Shown: piece by piece, positions 42,973-51,454 of the stretch | Layout of the letters: each line of letters starts with the position of its first letter | How positions within the stretch are numbered: the stretch's first letter is position 1 | Source: an uncultured Bacilli bacterium | Lineage (GTDB): Bacteria > Bacillota_I > Bacilli_A > RF39 > UBA660 | NCBI GenBank assembly: GCA_947626275.1 | Contig: CANQRL010000001.1 | Span: 1 to 64,000 of the forward strand | Length of the DNA stretch: 64,000 nt | Direction: 5' to 3' | Notes under the pieces: model-generated | Told to the model about the DNA's origin: nothing | The model's database searches: none | What the model saw: only the letters and a program-made list of their open reading frames with translations | Made by a program: the position numbers and the translations under genes

Positions 42973-44335
42973 TCAGGCGAAATATTTAACGGTAACCGCA
43001 ATTAATCGGTATTTAAAAGATCAATTCGATCGAAATGAGCATTTACGAACCGTCTTTTTAAAAGGGGAAATCTCAAACTTCAAAGGACATACGACTGGTC
43101 ATTTGTACTTTTCTTTGAAAGATGAAAATAGTAAAATTAATGCGGTTATGTTTAGTAGGAATGCTTCTAAGCTTCTATTTAAGCCTGCAGATGGAATGAA
43201 AGTTTTGGTGGCCGGACGGATCAGTGTCTACGAACAGAGTGGTAGCTATCAAATCTATGTCGAAGAAATGCAGGAAGATGGCGTAGGAAACCTCTATATT
43301 GCCTTTGAAAAGTTAAAACAGGATCTAGCGAAAGAAGGATTATTTAATCCAGAACATAAAAAGCCAATTCCTAAATATCCTACGCGGATTGGAATTGTAA
43401 CGGCTCCAACAGGAGCTGCTATTCGAGATATTTTATCGACAATCCGAAGAAGATATCCTCTTTGTGAGACGATTCTTTTTCCTAGTTTGGTTCAGGGAGA
43501 ATATGCCGCACCAGATATCGTTAGAAATATTAAGCGAGCTTCTCGTTATCAATTAGACGTATTGATTGTGGGAAGGGGAGGAGGATCCATTGAAGACTTA
43601 TGGGCCTTTAACGAAGAGATTGTTGCTCGGGCGATTTATGAGTCAGAAGTTCCTATTATCAGTGCGGTTGGGCATGAGGTTGATTTTACGATTGCCGACT
43701 TTGTAGCGGATAGAAGAGCTCCTACGCCAACGGGAGCTGCGGAAATGGCTGTTCCCAATGTTGTAGAACTTCAAAAGTATCTTCACCAGTTAGAGATTCG
43801 CTTAGAAGAAGCGATGATTAAAAAGGTACGATATCAGAAACTAGTACTAGAATCATTGAAGAACTCTTTCGTAGTAAAAAGTCCAATGATCTTATTTGAC
43901 AATAAGAAACAGGCTTTAGATCTTCTTCATACGAGATTAGAAGAAGGTATGCAATCCTATTTAGGAGAGAAAAGAATTCTTTTAGAACAGTATGAAAAAC
44001 ATTATTTATTGAAAAATCCACGCATGCTTTATGAACCCAAAAAAGAAATGTTAAAGCATTCTGTCGATAACCTTGCAAGAGTGATTTCCACGCTCGTAGA
44101 TAAGCAAAAAGTAAATCTATTTCACAATATTCAAAAGTTAGAGTTAGTCAATCCTCTGGGTGTGTTAAAACGGGGTTATAGTATTCCAATGCAGGATGAA
44201 AAAGTAGTGAGAGGGATAAAATCACTCAAGAAGGATTCCCTTTTACAAATCCGTTTAGTAGATGGAATTGTCGATACCAAAATTGAAAAAGTAAAGGAGA
44301 TTGAATATGGCAAAAGAGACGAAAGAAAAATTTGA
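42962..44335 (+). CDS. xseA: Exodeoxyribonuclease VII large subunit
   Basis: A 457-aa XseA. The N-terminal OB-fold ([21 protein letters not shown], about 33-53) binds single-stranded DNA. The catalytic domain contains [35 protein letters not shown] and the [20 protein letters not shown] segment. A coiled-coil region follows (about 275-400). With XseB it degrades single-stranded DNA to oligonucleotides. AAGGTGG precedes the ATG, and the 3' end overlaps xseB. Confidence 0.96.
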   Translation: MNSNQAKYLTVTAINRYLKDQFDRNEHLRTVFLKGEISNFKGHTTGHLYFSLKDENSKINAVMFSRNASKLLFKPADGMKVLVAGRISVYEQSGSYQIYVEEMQEDGVGNLYIAFEKLKQDLAKEGLFNPEHKKPIPKYPTRIGIVTAPTGAAIRDILSTIRRRYPLCETILFPSLVQGEYAAPDIVRNIKRASRYQLDVLIVGRGGGSIEDLWAFNEEIVARAIYESEVPIISAVGHEVDFTIADFVADRRAPTPTGAAEMAVPNVVELQKYLHQLEIRLEEAMIKKVRYQKLVLESLKNSFVVKSPMILFDNKKQALDLLHTRLEEGMQSYLGEKRILLEQYEKHYLLKNPRMLYEPKKEMLKHSVDNLARVISTLVDKQKVNLFHNIQKLELVNPLGVLKRGYSIPMQDEKVVRGIKSLKKDSLLQIRLVDGIVDTKIEKVKEIEYGKRDERKI

Positions 44336-44537
44336 AGATAAGATGAAAGAATTGGAAGAGATTATCAACGAATTAGAAAACGGGGAAATCGATTTGGATT
44401 CTTCCATTGAAAAATATACGAGAGCGATGAAGCTAGTAAATGAATGTGATGAGAAGTTAAAGAACATCGAAGAACAAGTAAATAAGATTGTTAAAGAAGA
44501 TGGAACCCTAGAAGAGTTTCATTATGAAGAGGAATAG
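44307..44537 (+). CDS. xseB: Exodeoxyribonuclease VII small subunit
   Basis: A 76-aa XseB with the family pattern [20 protein letters not shown] and SIEKYTRAMKLVNECDEKL. XseB subunits wrap the coiled coil of XseA. I chose ATG 44307, behind AAAGGAG, inside the end of xseA. The terminator follows at once. Confidence 0.93.
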   Translation: MAKETKEKFEDKMKELEEIINELENGEIDLDSSIEKYTRAMKLVNECDEKLKNIEEQVNKIVKEDGTLEEFHYEEE

Positions 44538-44561
44538 TATATCGAAAGATATGCTTTTTTT
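44536..44561 (+). terminator. Intrinsic terminator after xseB
   Basis: The stem AGTATATC/GATATGCT (one G-U pair) with a GAAA loop is followed by seven Ts. Confidence 0.85.
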
Positions 44562-44562
44562 A

Positions 44563-44589
44563 TCAAAAAAATAGAACCGAAGTTCTATT
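44563..44589 (-). terminator. Intrinsic terminator of the phosphodiester glycosidase gene
   Basis: On the minus strand an 8-bp perfect stem AATAGAAC/GTTCTATT with a TTCG loop covers the stop codon and is followed by seven Ts. Confidence 0.85.
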
Positions 44590-45685
44590 TTACCATCCAA
44601 CCATTAGGAATTTTTCTTTCTCCAACGTAACCATAGCCACGTGGATTATTGATAAGTTTATTATTGATGACAAGAGTAGAAGATCCTCCACCATCTAGAT
44701 TAGCGGCATTATAAGCTTTATATTTTTCTAGTAGTGTAATCATATCTTTGATGGAAATTCCATCACTTCCATTAGCTCCTCTTCCATCGATTACAAGGAA
44801 TAGGACAATGCCATCTTTTCGTTGAGCGATAGCGGTTCGATTGGCAACTCCCCAACCACCATTTCCTTTTACTTTAGCAGATTTTCCGTTGACAATAAGG
44901 AACGGTCCAAAGGTCATCGCATTCCACATGCCATTTTTAATAGCCGTAGTCGCACTATCGGATGTAAGCATTAAAACGCCATCTTTTGTAAATCCAATCA
45001 ATCCACCGCCATGTCTGTTTCTTCCACCGACAGATGCCACTTTTCCATTTTGGATAACGGTACCAGTAGGAATTTCTCTTCCTGTTGAGTAGGAGAAACC
45101 ACTAGCGTTGATAGCTACTTTTGCATTGTTGTATTTGGCAATATTGACAAGTGTCTGACCGCCATATCGTGCATTTACTAGGGAGATTCTTTTCGCATCA
45201 TAGATAACGACTAAGAATCCTTTATAATCTTTTTCTTCAATTTCAACTACTTTATAAAGGTCATTTCCTTCGTCTCGTTTTAAAATCTGTTCCTCATAAA
45301 TGGATTCATAGGAATCTTTTTCCGTATTTTCAAAAGTAATTTCATCGACATTCGTATTGTCATTTGTTTCAATAACGATATTATCTTTCAAAGCTCGTTC
45401 AATATCTCTCTCGCTGTAGAGAACGTTAGCGAAGTATTGATGGTGTCCGGATGCTAAAGCGGTTGTGATAAACCAGTTTTTAAACTCTTTACTAGGTCCA
45501 TATACGACGAAAAGAAAAATAATTACTAAAAGATCAAAGAACACACAGATATAAGTAAAAGGGGATATTTTTCGTTTTTTCTTCTTAGGAAGTTCTTTTT
45601 TTTCTAATTTGTCTTTTGTTTTTTCTGTTTCTTGCTTTGTTTCTTTTTTCTTATCTTTCTTTTTATCTTCTTTTTTCTTTTCCAT
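44585..45685 (-). CDS. Phosphodiester glycosidase (NAGPA) family surface protein
   Basis: A 366-aa protein with a long Lys/Glu-rich cytoplasmic start (about 45 residues), one membrane segment (about 47-64) and an extracellular NAGPA-like domain (about 165-365). Family marks are AINASGFSY, FGPFLIVNGK, RTAIAQRKDGIVLFLVIDGR and AANLDGGGSST. NAGPA-fold proteins cleave phosphodiester-linked sugars, for example on exopolysaccharide or teichoic-type polymers. The ATG overlaps the stop of the upstream minus-strand gene (TAATG), so the two are translated together. Placed beside genes for phosphate polymers, it might act on a phosphodiester surface polymer; this is inference. Confidence 0.88.
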   Translation of the reverse strand: MEKKKEDKKKDKKKETKQETEKTKDKLEKKELPKKKKRKISPFTYICVFFDLLVIIFLFVVYGPSKEFKNWFITTALASGHHQYFANVLYSERDIERALKDNIVIETNDNTNVDEITFENTEKDSYESIYEEQILKRDEGNDLYKVVEIEEKDYKGFLVVIYDAKRISLVNARYGGQTLVNIAKYNNAKVAINASGFSYSTGREIPTGTVIQNGKVASVGGRNRHGGGLIGFTKDGVLMLTSDSATTAIKNGMWNAMTFGPFLIVNGKSAKVKGNGGWGVANRTAIAQRKDGIVLFLVIDGRGANGSDGISIKDMITLLEKYKAYNAANLDGGGSSTLVINNKLINNPRGYGYVGERKIPNGWMVK

Positions 45686-47046
45686 TATTCCAAACCTCCT
45701 AGGACATAAGGATTTAAATAGTCACCCGTTCCACTTGCAATTTTAATATTTCCTTTTAAGTGGAAAGCAGGACGGATTGCGAGTTCTTCCGTAACCATAT
45801 TTTCATATAGAACATGATTATCATTTACGGAATAAATACTCATCTCATTGGTTTTACTAGTCGTAAATAGGAAGGTATTCGCTACTTCAAAAGCAAAAGG
45901 ATCAGCGATGGAAAGAAGTCCAATTTTAAAGTGTACTTTGCTTTCTAAAGCAGAACGGTAGTTATTATCCGCTAAGGAATACGTTCCAGCATAGAAATTG
46001 CCATCGACGATATAATTTTTATCTTTTAAAGAATTGTAATAGGTATTGTTAAGGTAGTAGAGCATCTCTTCTCGTGATAGAGAAAATTCATTATCATAAA
46101 GAGAGAATCTCATAAGGAGACATTCTTCCCCTTGTTTAATACAATCTTCACTTACTACTTTTACTTTATCGTTTTCTTTAGAGACCACTTTCCATAGCGT
46201 ATCATTATATAATAGATAACTACCAGGATAAACCTCTTGAAGGGTATTAATTTCTCTTGTATTTAATTGGAAAGGATCATCAGCGGTTCCAATTCCACTG
46301 ACAATTTGGGTATTCCCATCAATGGTAATGGTTGGACGAATTCCATATTTACTCGTGTAGTCATCATAGCTGACAAGTCCTTCAGAAGAGACATACCAAG
46401 CTCTAGAATCATCATGACTATTCGTCGTCCAGTAGTTGGTTCCATTATTGAGATAGCTTTCATTGGCGTTTGCCTCTAAATAGTCGTAGATACTAAGAAG
46501 TCCGATTTTATAATCACTATTGGATTCAAAACATCCTGCTGATTCAATATCTAAGAAAGAGTCAAAGCATTGTTTCGTCGAACGAAGTTCCCCGTCTTCT
46601 GCTTCTAACGTATTTTCAAAAATGCCGGTATTCTTTTCTTCTTCTAAATTTAACCAAGATAGAATATAGTTTTGTAAAGACCCTCCATATGGGAGAGAAG
46701 TAACGGTATCTTCGGTTACGAGTGTAATCGTTTTATCCGCATTGATGCGAACGATACGCCATAGATATCCCTTATACTTTACATAATTGTTGTCAACATC
46801 CCCAACAAACCGATAGATTCCATTCGTTTCGACAAATGTTTTCCGCAATTCATACGTATCATTCTCTTCGATGACGCGGGTCGCTAGATCAGTAGGAGCG
46901 ATATAAGGCTTTTCACTTTCCATCTTATAATAGATGAGTCGACCTAGAAAGTAAAAGCCAGTACCAAATACAAATAGAATACTGAATAAATTAAAGATCA
47001 CTTGTTTTTTAATCCTTATTTTTTTCTTCTTTTTTTTCTCTTCCAT
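45685..47046 (-). CDS. Exported protein with two DUF6273-like domains
   Basis: A 453-aa type II membrane protein: Lys-rich start, membrane segment (about 17-38), then two related extracellular halves. Each half opens with a 'YLWRIVRIN' or 'TLWKVVSKE' strand, has Cys pairs and an NDNxxYxxxS-like middle, and ends with 'RPTITI' or 'RPAFHL'. This resembles the DUF6273 domain common in surface proteins of gut Bacillota. Function unknown. It is the first gene of a minus-strand pair with the phosphodiester glycosidase and is divergently transcribed from the CotH gene. Confidence 0.75.
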   Translation of the reverse strand: MEEKKKKKKIRIKKQVIFNLFSILFVFGTGFYFLGRLIYYKMESEKPYIAPTDLATRVIEENDTYELRKTFVETNGIYRFVGDVDNNYVKYKGYLWRIVRINADKTITLVTEDTVTSLPYGGSLQNYILSWLNLEEEKNTGIFENTLEAEDGELRSTKQCFDSFLDIESAGCFESNSDYKIGLLSIYDYLEANANESYLNNGTNYWTTNSHDDSRAWYVSSEGLVSYDDYTSKYGIRPTITIDGNTQIVSGIGTADDPFQLNTREINTLQEVYPGSYLLYNDTLWKVVSKENDKVKVVSEDCIKQGEECLLMRFSLYDNEFSLSREEMLYYLNNTYYNSLKDKNYIVDGNFYAGTYSLADNNYRSALESKVHFKIGLLSIADPFAFEVANTFLFTTSKTNEMSIYSVNDNHVLYENMVTEELAIRPAFHLKGNIKIASGTGDYLNPYVLGGLE

Positions 47047-47077
47047 AATTCCTCGTTCCTATTACTCAATCTTTTAC

Positions 47078-47143
47078 ATTATATCAAAATTTGTATAATT
47101 AAACAATCAATTTCTTTACGAATGTCGATTTATGTGGTATGAT
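47078..47143. promoter_or_regulatory. Divergent promoters between the DUF6273-like pair and the CotH cluster
   Basis: On the minus strand TTGTTT (complement of 47101-47106) is 17 nt from TATAAT (complement of 47078-47083). On the plus strand TTTACG (47115-47120) is 17 nt from TATGAT (47138-47143). The two -35 elements lie 8 bp apart, so one regulator could control both sides. Confidence 0.65.
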
Positions 47144-47167
47144 GAATACGGAAAGTAGGAGAAAAAG

Positions 47168-50029
47168 ATGGGAAGATTCGACCAGAAAAAACTAAAAAAC
47201 AACTTTACTAGTCTTTTAATAATGGGCCTTGCCATTGTCGTTTTGGTAGCGGTAGAATCTTTGATTTCTCCGAAAGAAGAGAAAATAGAAGGTTTAGGAA
47301 ATGGTGAGGTTCAATATAATCAATTAGTGATTAATGAGATGATGACTTCCAATAAAGGTTCTTATGCGGATAGCGAAGGAAACTGTTATGACTGGATTGA
47401 ACTATATAATGGTACGAATCAAGATATCGATTTATCGGGATATGGTTTGAGTGATGAGGTATCTGGAAACACCAAATGGATCTTTCCGGCTGTGACGATT
47501 AAGAGTAAGAGTTATTTAGTCATTTATCTATCTGGACAGACAAAAGAAGGATTGTATGCGAATTTCGCTTTAAATAAAGCAGGAAGCGAAACGATTACCT
47601 TAAAAAGAAAATCAGGAAAAGTAGTGGATACGGTAAAGACCGTTTCTTTGGATAAAAATACGGTGATGGCACGAAGCAATGATGGTAGTTGGATAAAAAC
47701 AGATGAGATTACCCCTGGATATGCGAATAATGAAGAGGGAAGAAAAGCTTATCTAGATAGTAGGGTAGCAACCGACTCCTTAGTGATATCAGAATTTTTA
47801 CCAAGCAATGAAGGAAATGTTTCTTTTGATGGACATCTCTACAGTTATTTAGAAGTGATGAATACCGGAGAGAAAGAAGTATCATTAAGAGATTACTTTG
47901 TTTCTAATGATTCTAATCGCCCATTTTTATATCGGTTACCGGATGTTACCTTAAAACCAAATGAGGTTTATCTCGTCTATACTTCTGGCTTAGGAAAAGA
48001 TAATCACGCCGATTTTACGTTAAAGAAAAAAACAGGAACAGTCATTTTAGCAAAGAAAGATAAGATTGTCGATAGCGTTGATTATCAGGATTTAACGAAT
48101 GGTTTTGCCTACATTAAAACCTCAAAAGGATTCCAAGAAGCCATTGATATTACCCCAGGATATCCGAATACTCCAGAAGGAATGGCGAAATTCTCATCTG
48201 AAAAAAGAAAGAATCCAACAGATTTAATCATTAGTGAAGTGATGAGTTCTAATCATGAGTATCTTGCTCAAAATGGCGGAGAGTACTACGATTGGATTGA
48301 ACTATATAACAATACGGATCATGCGATTACCTTGAGTGACTACTCACTTACTACCAATGATAGTAATCCTTCTATGTATCAGTTACCAAATGTTACTTTA
48401 AAGAGTAAGGAATATTATGTCGTTATGGCATCTGGAAATACGTCCTATAGTAATTCCAAATATCAACACACCAATTTCAAGATTTCTCCAGTTGAAAGTA
48501 TTTATCTATATAAAGGAAATGCCATGGTAGATAGCTTATTCCTTGCAAATATTCCAAATGGATATAGCTTTGGAAGGGGCGAACAGGATGGCTTCTACTA
48601 CTTTAAAAAGCCAACTCCTGTTAGTAAGAATGAGAAGAGTACGATTCAAGAAATTGCTTATGAGCCCATATTTCAAGAGGCACCAGGAATTTATAATGAT
48701 GTAAACGAGTTAGCGGTTACGCTAGAAGGTTCAGGGACTATATATTATACTTTAGATGGTTCAACACCAACGAAGAATTCTAAGGTATATGATAGTCCTA
48801 TTCTTTTAAAAAAAACAACCGTAATCAAAGCCGTCTCTTATGAGAATAAAAAAAAAGAGAGTTCGGTAGTAACGGGAAGTTATATTATTAATGAAAAGCA
48901 TACTCTTCCGGTATTATCGGTCAGTTTGCCCGCAACTTCTTTTCAATATCTTAACCTTCATCCGAGTGATATGGATTTAGTAATGCCAGCTCATGCGGAA
49001 CTCTACGAAGAAGGGAAATCCTTTTCCATCGATTGTGGGTTAAAGCTCTTCGGTGGACAGACTAGATACATCAGTAAGAAAAGTTATGCTTTAAAGTTTT
49101 CTAAGGAATTTGGACCCTCTACTTTAGAGTATAAAGTATTTGATAATCGAGATGCTGTTTCCTATGACACATTAGTAGTTCGAAGTGGTTCCCAAGATAG
49201 TGTTGGAACGATGATTCGAGATGAATTAGCGACTTCTATTATGGATGATTATGGAACGGTAGATGTTCAGGCATATAAAGCAACCATTTTATACGTAAAC
49301 GGAGAGTATTGGGGCGTCTATTTCTTACGGGAAAAAGTAAATGAAGAGTTTATTTCTCATCACTATGATGTTAAGGAAGAGGGAACCAATATTGTCCGAA
49401 TTGATAATAACGTAACGGCCGGTACTGCTTCTGATTATCGCTCTCTTGTCAACTATGTAAAAAGTCATAATTTATCAGTTGCAAGCAATTATGAATATGT
49501 CGCATCGAAACTAGATATCGATAATTTTATTGATTATTGGGTAGGAGAACTCTTTACTACCAATAATGATATCGTCAATACACGATTTTTTAACCATCCT
49601 GATGTAAATGGTGGTAAAATAAAGATGATTTTCTATGACTTCGATTATGCTTTCTATTTCTATAATAAAAATTATATGCAATGGATGACAGCAGCTGAAG
49701 GAATGGGAGAACATTTCTACGATAATACCCTTTTACGAGGACTACTACAGAATAGTACTTTTAAGAAAAGGTTCTTAGAGAGATTATCTTGGAATATGAA
49801 GAACGTTTGGACAGAAGAAAACGTTCTCGGAAGATATCAAGAATTAGTTGATCTATTAAAACCAGAGATGGAACGAAACCAAAAGAGGTGGGGAATGACT
49901 TACCAAGAATGGTTAGATAATCTAGCCGAATTAAAGACGTATTTGCAAAAGCGAAGAACGTATTTGATTAACCATACGAAGAGTTATTTCCATTTAAGTA
50001 GCGAGGAAGTGAACAAATATTTTGGATAA
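47168..50029 (+). CDS. Surface CotH-kinase protein with lamin-tail domains (copy 1)
   Basis: A 953-aa type II membrane protein. After a short basic start and membrane segment (about 14-32) come three lamin-tail-like (LTD) domains at about 50-190, 200-340 and 350-490; each opens with '(V/L)(I)(I/S)NE(M/F/V)' and a 'YDWIELYN'-type strand. A chitobiase-like beta domain follows (about 505-580, YYTLDGSTPTKNSKVY). The C-terminal CotH kinase domain (about 590-940) keeps LREKVNEEFI, the catalytic-loop-like NNDIVNTRFF and the metal-binding FYDFDYAF. CotH kinases phosphorylate spore-coat proteins in Bacillus; here the domain should be outside the cell. It overlaps the VTC gene by 8 nt. Confidence 0.88.
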   Translation: MGRFDQKKLKNNFTSLLIMGLAIVVLVAVESLISPKEEKIEGLGNGEVQYNQLVINEMMTSNKGSYADSEGNCYDWIELYNGTNQDIDLSGYGLSDEVSGNTKWIFPAVTIKSKSYLVIYLSGQTKEGLYANFALNKAGSETITLKRKSGKVVDTVKTVSLDKNTVMARSNDGSWIKTDEITPGYANNEEGRKAYLDSRVATDSLVISEFLPSNEGNVSFDGHLYSYLEVMNTGEKEVSLRDYFVSNDSNRPFLYRLPDVTLKPNEVYLVYTSGLGKDNHADFTLKKKTGTVILAKKDKIVDSVDYQDLTNGFAYIKTSKGFQEAIDITPGYPNTPEGMAKFSSEKRKNPTDLIISEVMSSNHEYLAQNGGEYYDWIELYNNTDHAITLSDYSLTTNDSNPSMYQLPNVTLKSKEYYVVMASGNTSYSNSKYQHTNFKISPVESIYLYKGNAMVDSLFLANIPNGYSFGRGEQDGFYYFKKPTPVSKNEKSTIQEIAYEPIFQEAPGIYNDVNELAVTLEGSGTIYYTLDGSTPTKNSKVYDSPILLKKTTVIKAVSYENKKKESSVVTGSYIINEKHTLPVLSVSLPATSFQYLNLHPSDMDLVMPAHAELYEEGKSFSIDCGLKLFGGQTRYISKKSYALKFSKEFGPSTLEYKVFDNRDAVSYDTLVVRSGSQDSVGTMIRDELATSIMDDYGTVDVQAYKATILYVNGEYWGVYFLREKVNEEFISHHYDVKEEGTNIVRIDNNVTAGTASDYRSLVNYVKSHNLSVASNYEYVASKLDIDNFIDYWVGELFTTNNDIVNTRFFNHPDVNGGKIKMIFYDFDYAFYFYNKNYMQWMTAAEGMGEHFYDNTLLRGLLQNSTFKKRFLERLSWNMKNVWTEENVLGRYQELVDLLKPEMERNQKRWGMTYQEWLDNLAELKTYLQKRRTYLINHTKSYFHLSSEEVNKYFG

Positions 50030-50717
50030 GAAACAATATAGACATGAATTAAAATTTATCTTAAGTGAATCAGAAGCAGAAATTTTGAAATATCGACTAT
50101 CCTTGCTCATGGATGTAGATACCAATTCAATCAATGAAGACAATACTTACTTCATTCGGAGTCTTTATTTCGATGATGTTTATGATACTGCTTACTATGA
50201 GAAAGTAGACGGGGTGGAGACGAGAGAAAAATATCGTATCCGTCTTTACAATCTAGATGATTCTTTTATTCGCTTGGAGCGAAAGGAAAAAAATCGGGAT
50301 TTGACTTATAAAAAACAAGCGATTATCACGAAGGAACAGTGCTTAAAATTTATGAATGGAGACTTTGATGATATCGATTTAGAAGAGGATGGATTGGTAC
50401 GAGAATTTGCTTTGAAACAGAAATTAAAGGAAATTCGCCCTAGTGTCATCGTCGATTATAAAAGACTGGCCTATACCTATCCGGTAGAAGATACGAGAGT
50501 GACTTTTGACGAAAAGATTCGTTCCGGAAAGTATGCGTCCAATCTATTTGATCCCGAACTACTTACCTTTGATGTATTAGAACCAAAAGAAGTGGTTTTG
50601 GAAGTAAAATTTAACAATGCGATTCCTAGTCACATTGCGAGTGTGATTATGAGTATACCGATGATTCGTCAGGCGGTTTCTAAATTTGCTTTATGTAAAG
50701 AGAAGAAGGAGGTTTAA
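50022..50717 (+). CDS. VTC-domain protein, predicted polyphosphate polymerase
   Basis: A 231-aa soluble VTC-domain protein (tunnel-shaped triphosphate-tunnel fold), as in the yeast Vtc4 polyphosphate polymerase. Family elements are YRHELKF at the start, TYFIRSLYFDD, REKYRIRLYN, IRLERKEKNRDL with its basic residues, PSVIVDYKRLAY and LEVKFNN, which place Arg, Lys and Glu inside the tunnel. It has no membrane segment, so it would act in the cytoplasm. The TTG start lies inside the end of the CotH gene; the GAGGAAGTG upstream is farther than usual. It is followed closely by the DUF4956 gene. Confidence 0.87.
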   Translation: MDKKQYRHELKFILSESEAEILKYRLSLLMDVDTNSINEDNTYFIRSLYFDDVYDTAYYEKVDGVETREKYRIRLYNLDDSFIRLERKEKNRDLTYKKQAIITKEQCLKFMNGDFDDIDLEEDGLVREFALKQKLKEIRPSVIVDYKRLAYTYPVEDTRVTFDEKIRSGKYASNLFDPELLTFDVLEPKEVVLEVKFNNAIPSHIASVIMSIPMIRQAVSKFALCKEKKEV

Positions 50718-50718
50718 C

Positions 50719-51372
50719 ATGAGCTTTTTAGATATGATTAAAAAGAGTGTCGTAGAACAATTTACGAGCTCGCTTTCTACGGGAGATATCTTTTTCTCCC
50801 TCTTAGTTGCTTTTGCAGCAGCAGTGATTATTGCCTTTATTTATAAGAGAACCTATACGGGAGTTTCCTATACGAAATCTTTCGTTTTATCCCTTGTATT
50901 GCTAGCAATGGTTACATCATTAGTCATTCGTACCATCAATTCCAACTTAGCGTTATCACTAGGTATGGTTGGTGCTCTTTCTATCGTACGTTTCCGTACA
51001 GCTGTGAAAGATCCTGTGGATACCATTTTTATGTTTTGGGCGATTACAGCAGGAATTATGTCGGGAGCAGGTCTTTATCTAGTAACCATTATTGCTACCT
51101 TGATATTGGGAATCTTCTATACGGTTTCTTATATGACGGCTTTTCATCCAACGCAGAAATATCTTCTCGTTATCAAAGCTAGTAAAGGATATGCTGAAGA
51201 AATTCATAGTTTGATGGATAAGAAGAAAAAATGCATTTTGAAAACCGAGTCTTATAAAGATAAGACAGTGGAACTTACTTATGAGTTAGCAACCAAAGAC
51301 ACCTCACGAGAGCTAGACAAATTAAAAAATCAAAAAGAAGTAGAAAGCATTCACCTAGTAAGTATCGACTAA
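50719..51372 (+). CDS. DUF4956 membrane protein
   Basis: A 217-aa protein with about four membrane segments (about 22-42, 55-75, 85-100, 115-140) and a cytoplasmic C-terminal domain of about 75 residues. The DUF4956 core is clear: LSLGMVGALSIVRFRTAVKD, then PVDTIFMFWAITAGI. The family often accompanies VTC-domain genes. By analogy to the membrane subunit of eukaryotic VTC complexes it may form the passage for the polymer, but this is inference. AGGAGG lies just before ATG 50719, almost touching the VTC stop. Confidence 0.87.
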   Translation: MSFLDMIKKSVVEQFTSSLSTGDIFFSLLVAFAAAVIIAFIYKRTYTGVSYTKSFVLSLVLLAMVTSLVIRTINSNLALSLGMVGALSIVRFRTAVKDPVDTIFMFWAITAGIMSGAGLYLVTIIATLILGIFYTVSYMTAFHPTQKYLLVIKASKGYAEEIHSLMDKKKKCILKTESYKDKTVELTYELATKDTSRELDKLKNQKEVESIHLVSID

Positions 51373-51397
51373 CAGAAGATTTTCTTCTGTTTTTTTC
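51371..51397 (+). terminator. Intrinsic terminator after the DUF4956 gene
   Basis: The stem AACAGAAG/CTTCTGTT with loop ATTTT begins at the stop codon and is followed by seven Ts. It ends the CotH-VTC-DUF4956 transcript. Confidence 0.85.
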
Positions 51398-51404
51398 TTT
51401 CTCA

Positions 51405-51433
51405 TAGACGTAATAAAGCGGATATGATATAAT
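51405..51433 (+). promoter_or_regulatory. Promoter of the second CotH gene
   Basis: A TAGACG (51405-51410) and an exact TATAAT (51428-51433) are 17 nt apart. The second CotH gene is therefore transcribed separately from the first three genes. Confidence 0.65.
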
Positions 51434-51454
51434 GAATGGGTAGGAGAGAGTACC

